Source: Cotesia glomerata (lineage: Eukaryota; Arthropoda; Insecta; Hymenoptera; Braconidae). From it: a stretch of DNA of 64,000 nucleotides. The notes under the pieces were generated by a model. The model saw only the letters and a list, made by a program, of their open reading frames with translations, ran no database searches and was not told where the DNA came from. Position numbers and translations under genes: made by a program. Below are positions 59,755 through 64,000 of this stretch, piece after piece. The DNA lies in the NCBI RefSeq assembly GCF_020080835.1, contig NC_058159.1, positions 20,556,474-20,620,473 on the forward strand. Reading direction: 5' to 3'. The stretch's first letter is position 1, and the number at the start of each line of letters is the position of its first letter.

Positions 59755-59756
<2 letters not shown>
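58628..59756 (-). mobile_element. R1-clade LINE, copy 1 (3' part only)
   Basis: A strongly 5'-truncated copy: ORF2 C-terminal region (59756-58876), a ~225-bp 3' untranslated region (58875-58652), a poly-C tract (58651-58642) and the tail 'cctaaggaaaaaaaaaa' leading into (CA)n. It is flanked by GT repeats on both sides. The 3' tail matches that of copy 2, establishing the shared 3' end of the family. Confidence 0.88.
58876..59756 (-). pseudogene. LINE ORF2 C-terminal region with Cys-His motif
   Basis: The frame opens in mid-protein (RYLGVMLDARLNFKQQVEHV), continues ASLARLMPNVGGPKQSRRLL and SVLTYGISIWADAL, the post-RT 'thumb' region of R1/Jockey-type proteins, and is broken by a TAG at 59280-59278 (WQQE*NVAEKGRW). 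It then reads VWFNRSHDEINYYLTQMLSG and CPFCPGVNEDAEHVFFVC, the C-x2-C...H...C motif typical near the ORF2 C-terminus, ending KRAKDRI. It complements the region missing from copy 2. The single stop suggests modest age. Confidence 0.9.

Positions 59757-59811
<55 letters not shown>
59757..59811. repeat. (GT)n tract, right side of LINE insertion
   Basis: Pure GT repeats continue into the right part of the HINE-like element. Confidence 0.97.
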
Positions 59812-59813
<2 letters not shown>

Positions 59814-60850
59814 GTATGTGAATCGGTTATAAATTTTGAACGATTGAACCGATCGGAATCTACCAAACGGCGATCTAAAGAGTTCCCTCAAACTTAAATT
59901 TCCAATGAATTTGAATCGATTCGGACCGATAGATTTTGAGAAATTTTGAGAAATCTAAAAAAAAATCGGAAAAAAATTTTTTTTGAAAGTGGTTTTTTTG
60001 GAATAACTTTTAAACGGCTCCATCGATCAACTCCAAAAACTAATCCGCCCTTGAGCTTAAAAAACCACGTCGATCACCGCTAATCCGGTCAAAATCGGTT
60101 GATTCATTCGAGAGATAGCGTGAACGAAAGAAAACCGTAAAAAACCGAAAAAAGTGTTTTTTTTACATAACTTCGATATTTCTTTTCGGATCGTTTTTGG
60201 TGAAATAGAATAATTTTCAGAGCTCAAAAAACCGCGTCGATCGCCGCCAAGAACGTAAAAATCGGTTCATTGGTTCGAGAGATATCCTCGACGAAATATT
60301 TGGAAACAAAGATTTTTTCAACATAACTCCGACATTTTTTGGAATAACTTTCAAACAGCTCTACAGATCGATTTCAAAAACTAATCAGCTCTTAACATCA
60401 AAAAACCACGTCGATCGCCGCCAGTCCAGTCAAAATCGGTTCATTCGTTCGTGAGTTATCGTTGACGAAAGAAAACCGAAAAAAGTGTTTTTTCAGAATT
60501 ACTCCGAAATTCCTGGTTCGATCAAACTAAACTTACAGATTCTTTATGGGGCTTAAAAATTGCGTCGAATGCTGCCAATCGCGTAAAAATCGATTCATTT
60601 AATTAAAAGTTATTGCAGTTTGAAAATTTGAAAAATTGTGTTTTATCAAACTTCTATCAGACTTTTGAGCTCGAAGAGCTCAAAAGCATAGAAAAGCTAT
60701 CCCTTTAAGCTCAGAGAGCTCAAAATAACACATAAATTGTATTTTTGAGCTCGGAGAGCTCAAAAACATCATTAGTGCAATTTTAAGCACCTAGGTATGA
60801 AATTAGCGGGAAGTTGCACGGGTGGCCTTCAGGGTCTACCGTTTTTCTAA

Positions 60851-61027
60851 TTTTTTTTAATAAGGGTTGATAGGTAATATCGTGCCTCATGCAATCATAC
60901 ATGCTAAAATGTAATTTTTAGACCAAACAGTGTTAAAAATTTCCGAAAGATGACTCAAAATCGCTGATTCACCTCCCTAGCTGAGAGAAATAAGTTTAAA
61001 TCGATAAATTTTAGAATAAAAATCATT
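60851..61027. other. Short noncoding stretch
   Basis: AT-rich, nothing recognised. Confidence 0.5.
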
Positions 61028-61248
61028 TTTTCCTCTCTGGGCGTAAAGCGGCAACTTTAGCCCCGCTGCACTAAACGAAGTTGCCGCTTTCTGCCTTCCT
61101 CGGAGAAAAAAATAGTATACACTCCTCGGGAAGTAAACAAGAAAGCCTCAGATCACATGTTTGTTGACCTCGGCTTCGCCTCGGCCAACAATTGCATGTG
61201 ATCTGAGACCTTTCTTACTTTACTTCCCTAGGGGTGTTATATATTATT
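61028..61248 (+). mobile_element. GC-rich fold-back MITE, copy 2
   Basis: The same two-hairpin structure as 10733-10951: 'gggcgtaaagcggcaac' / 'gttgccgctttctgcc', then ATAGTATACAC ... with arms 'ctcagatcacatg' / 'catgtgatctgag' around 'cctcggcttcgcctcgg'. The copies have diverged by scattered substitutions. Confidence 0.82.
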
Positions 61249-62483
61249 TTATAATGTCAAGAAATTTTCTCACAAATTATGACATCTTAGAACGTGAATT
61301 TGTCGATTTATAAGTAATCACGATATATTACAGAATATTCAATAATCTATTTCTACATACAGTGAATTCAGATTTTTATTCAGTAGAGCTTCATGCAAAC
61401 ACTCTACCAATTCTTTTTGTTCAACTATAACGAATTTATTATAAAACAGGATTAAGCGGTTTTACAGAGGAATTGACATTTCTTTACTGACGAACTATTT
61501 TGGTATTCTGCAGAGCACTAGTAACAACGTCGACATGGAAATAGTTGATGAAAAAATGATTTAGACAAATTGAATGCGGCGTTACGGATAAACCGATTTT
61601 AAATTTATGCTAAATTCATTCAATACTTGTAAATTTTGCAAATTATCATATCTAAATTGATTAAGTATGTATTTATCGCAATGAAACAGTTTCTTTAATA
61701 TTCATTTCGGTATTTTAAGTATGTAAACATTGGATTGACATCATAGCTACCGCAGCACAGTATTTTTGTAGTTTTTGAACACCAAACGACTTTTCCTCAC
61801 TTGCAAAATGATCTACAAGAAATTTCGAAGTTATACAAAAAGAAACATTTTTTTCCAAATTTTTCGACAACAATATCTTTTGAACGAAAAATGGAAGATT
61901 TCTATAAAAAGTAAAGTCAAATAAGTACTAACTAAATGACAAGAAAAAATTGAATTTATAGCTTGAAAAACTCTCTCTTAGAGTAACTCCCTTTACGAGT
62001 AAAACTGAATTCAAGGCAATGTACAGTACTACAACGCATTAGCTTAGTGGTAAATCAAGATGAAAGCAGTGTATCTTTATTCATCGATCAACTACTGAAT
62101 TTGTTAAGTAATTAAATAACTAAAATGTACCAGCTTTAAATCATTCCAATCTAATTTTACAATTATTTAGATAGAAAATTAAAGTTCCCTTTTCAGTTAC
62201 CCCTTACTAAATCATTTTTTAGATCAAAAAATTTTTTCATTCCCAAAGAGAAATTTGAGCAAGTTAAAAAGCACTATATATATTTTTCATTAAAATACAT
62301 TTCGATTACTTGAATATTTAAAATAATTTTACACAAAAAATATATTCATATTTTGACTGGAAATCATTAAAACATTTTGATCTCAAAAAAACTTTTGTAC
62401 AAATCAAACTCTTGCTTGCATATATTCAATTCTTGTATAAAAATTATATTTTCCGCAAAAATTTTAGAAAACGGATTCTACAC
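61249..62483. other. AT-rich noncoding stretch
   Basis: No supported gene, RNA or repeat. Confidence 0.55.
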
Positions 62484-62674
62484 AGTAAAAAATTTTTCGT
62501 CATTGTGTAAAGTGTAAAAATGTTTGTGTAGAATTTAACATTTTAGTATGTAGAATTTAACATTTTAATATGTTGATTTAACACAATAGAGTGTTGATTC
62601 AACACAGATTGTGTAAAAAACGTTATCAACACAAATTTGTGTGTTAAATTTGACGAAAAATTTTTTACTGTATA
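62484..62674. mobile_element. MITE with ACAGTAAAAAATTTTTCGTC ends
   Basis: The left end 'acagtaaaaaatttttcgtc' is matched, inverted, by 'gacgaaaaattttttactgt' at the right. The interior is built of 'gtagaatttaacatttta' and 'aacacaaatttgtgtg' repeats. It is noncoding, about 190 bp. Similar fragments occur near 4390-4470 and 9410-9480. Confidence 0.8.
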
Positions 62675-64000
62675 TGTAATTTAATTAAATTTTCTAAACG
62701 TTAAAGCTACTATTAGTATACTTATTCAAAAAGTGCCTAAACTATATAAATTATCAAAATTGACTTATGAAGAAAAAAAATAAAAAAAAAAACACGACAA
62801 AACCTAAAGCATAAACTCCGTTGAAGGGTAAGATTATAAACTCTAAAGGCAATTCACGGTTCTTTTACCTCCTCTTAATTCTTTGAATTGGTTTGCACTA
62901 ACTTCAGATAGGATTCTACCTTTAGTACTTTAAGACCGGTGAGTCTGTGAGGAAACCTCTTGAGATTTACTTTTATTGATCCACACAAAAATCTTCTTGG
63001 CTGAGGTATAAAATAATGAGATACCACTTCAGCTTAATATTCTAGTGACCTTTGTTAAGGGGACAGAAAAAAGTCACTACAATTTAAAAGCTACCGATAA
63101 TGATATTCTCCAACCGTTGTTTAAATTTGAAATATAAGAACGTTTCTTAACAAAAGCTTGAAAATATAATCCAAAGAATTCAATTTTTACTTCAAAATTT
63201 ATTACATTAGGTATCAGATTATTATTGATTGTTATTGCGTATATGTATCGAACGTTGTACAATTTTATTTAGCGGTTATTTTTTTATTTTCAGATTATTG
63301 CATTTATCATATATCCAAACTATAACGATATTTCTACCCGAGGCAGTATCATCGATCTATTCAACATTTAATGGAGTATAACGTGAGAGCTTTCTCTAAC
63401 AACCAAGAAGTTCGTACTGTCTCTTATCTTCACTTTCATGTCAGTTAACCATGAAAAGATTGAGCATCTGTAGCTTGTCTATTTGATAACGTATTGAATA
63501 GCATATTGCATTTTATTTTTCTATATTTTTCTTTTGAAATGTTAGAACAAACAGAAAAAATATTGAGTTCTAGAAAAAAAAATATAGTATTTTTGTAATT
63601 GTGCAGAGCTTCGGAATTCTTACAACTTAAAATGAATTCATAAAATCTATCTGCATGTCGTATTCAATATTCATGTTATGATAAAATACCTTAAAATGAT
63701 TTAGTCATAGTCTATTTATTATAATATAACTTTGATGTTACTTCTATTGATATTTGTTAACACGTCTTATTTACTATAATTTATTGAAAGTAGCACCATT
63801 ATTGATTGAAATTTTTGTTTATTACATTCCTTTTTATTTATTTTTTTTAATCTTTTAATTATTTTATTCTATAAATTTCATTGAAGATAGAAACAGTTGT
63901 CAACCCATTCAACGTTTCGTGAGACAACATGCTAAATGAACCGAAATATTTTTAGGACAGAATAAATTAAAAATACCGTGTTTCGATTTTTTTTATCAAC
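62675..64000. other. AT-rich noncoding stretch
   Basis: No supported gene. Positions 62810-63060 are somewhat richer in GC and lack homopolymer runs, but hold no useful reading frame. An acceptor-like 'ttttattttcag' occurs at 63282-63293 with no convincing exon after it. Confidence 0.5.

Larger units (their letters stand above)
51948..60850 (+). mobile_element. (GT)n HINE-like element, copy 4, split by LINE insertions
   Basis: The left terminus AACTTCCCGCTAA is at 51948-51960, and the left part runs to a GT tract at 52063-52089. The right part resumes with GT at 59757-59811 and 'gaatcggttataaattttg', carries the family modules and gagctc palindromes, the subterminal TTAGCGGGAAGTT at 60803-60815, and the tail 'ggtggccttcagggtctacc' to about 60850. 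Everything between 52090 and 59756 is LINE sequence, so the LINEs entered the microsatellite. Without them the copy would be about 1.23 kb, like the complete copy at 25225. The right part shows the internal ~170-bp modules most clearly. Confidence 0.85.

Overview
The window looks like nuclear DNA of a multicellular eukaryote, most likely an arthropod and probably an insect. It is strongly AT-rich, and its only coding sequence is transposon-derived: an R1-clade LINE, a Tc1-type transposase, a Ty3/gypsy-type Gag and an intron-bearing DDE-type transposase. Dense MITEs, tRNA-derived SINEs and (GT)n/(AT)n microsatellites fill much of the rest. AT-richness plus this repertoire would suit a parasitoid wasp, but that is a guess. 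I found no convincing host gene, so the window reads as intergenic or deep-intronic repeat-rich DNA.

Layout. 1-12 kb: AT-rich DNA, a GC-rich segment joined to half of a (GT)n repeat element (0.84-1.98 kb), a 1.87-kb inverted-repeat element (4.56-6.43 kb) containing a tRNA-like SINE, and a second tRNA-like sequence (8.45 kb). 11.5-30.2 kb: a second (GT)n element, nested MITEs, a 2.5-kb inverted-repeat element (16.03-18.49 kb), a third SINE-like sequence, and an instructive nest at 24.8-27.6 kb where a complete (GT)n element sits inside a MITE whose uninterrupted sister lies next door. 30.4-35.1 kb: an array of fold-back units broken by a long-terminal-inverted-repeat (TIR) transposon carrying a decayed transposase gene. 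35.1-45.4 kb: two inverted blocks of ~140-bp tandem repeats flanking two more transposons, one of them a nearly intact Tc1-type element with ~860-bp TIRs. 45.4-48.4 kb: another long-TIR transposon with an N-terminal transposase fragment. 48.9-49.9 kb: a Gag fragment. 51.9-60.9 kb: a fourth (GT)n element split by two R1-clade LINE copies that sit exactly in its (GT)n tract. The larger LINE copy is itself split by a 3.8-kb insertion with a perfect 6-bp target duplication. 60.9-64 kb: AT-rich DNA with two small MITEs.

How the parts relate. Three relationships organise the window. (1) The (GT)n family has a terminal AACTTCCCGCTAA and an inverted copy lying ~35 bp inside its other end, a central microsatellite, and an insertion in a T run without duplication. 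These are hallmarks of Helentron-derived nonautonomous elements (HINE/DINE-like). (2) Its microsatellite serves as landing site for an (AC)n-associated LINE, as known for Waldo/Mino-type R1-clade elements. (3) A family of TTAGGGTG-ended transposons with ~460-530-bp TIRs sits repeatedly in (AT)n tracts. Its copies are at different stages of decay: two carry homologous gene pieces and one has its whole interior occupied by another repeat.
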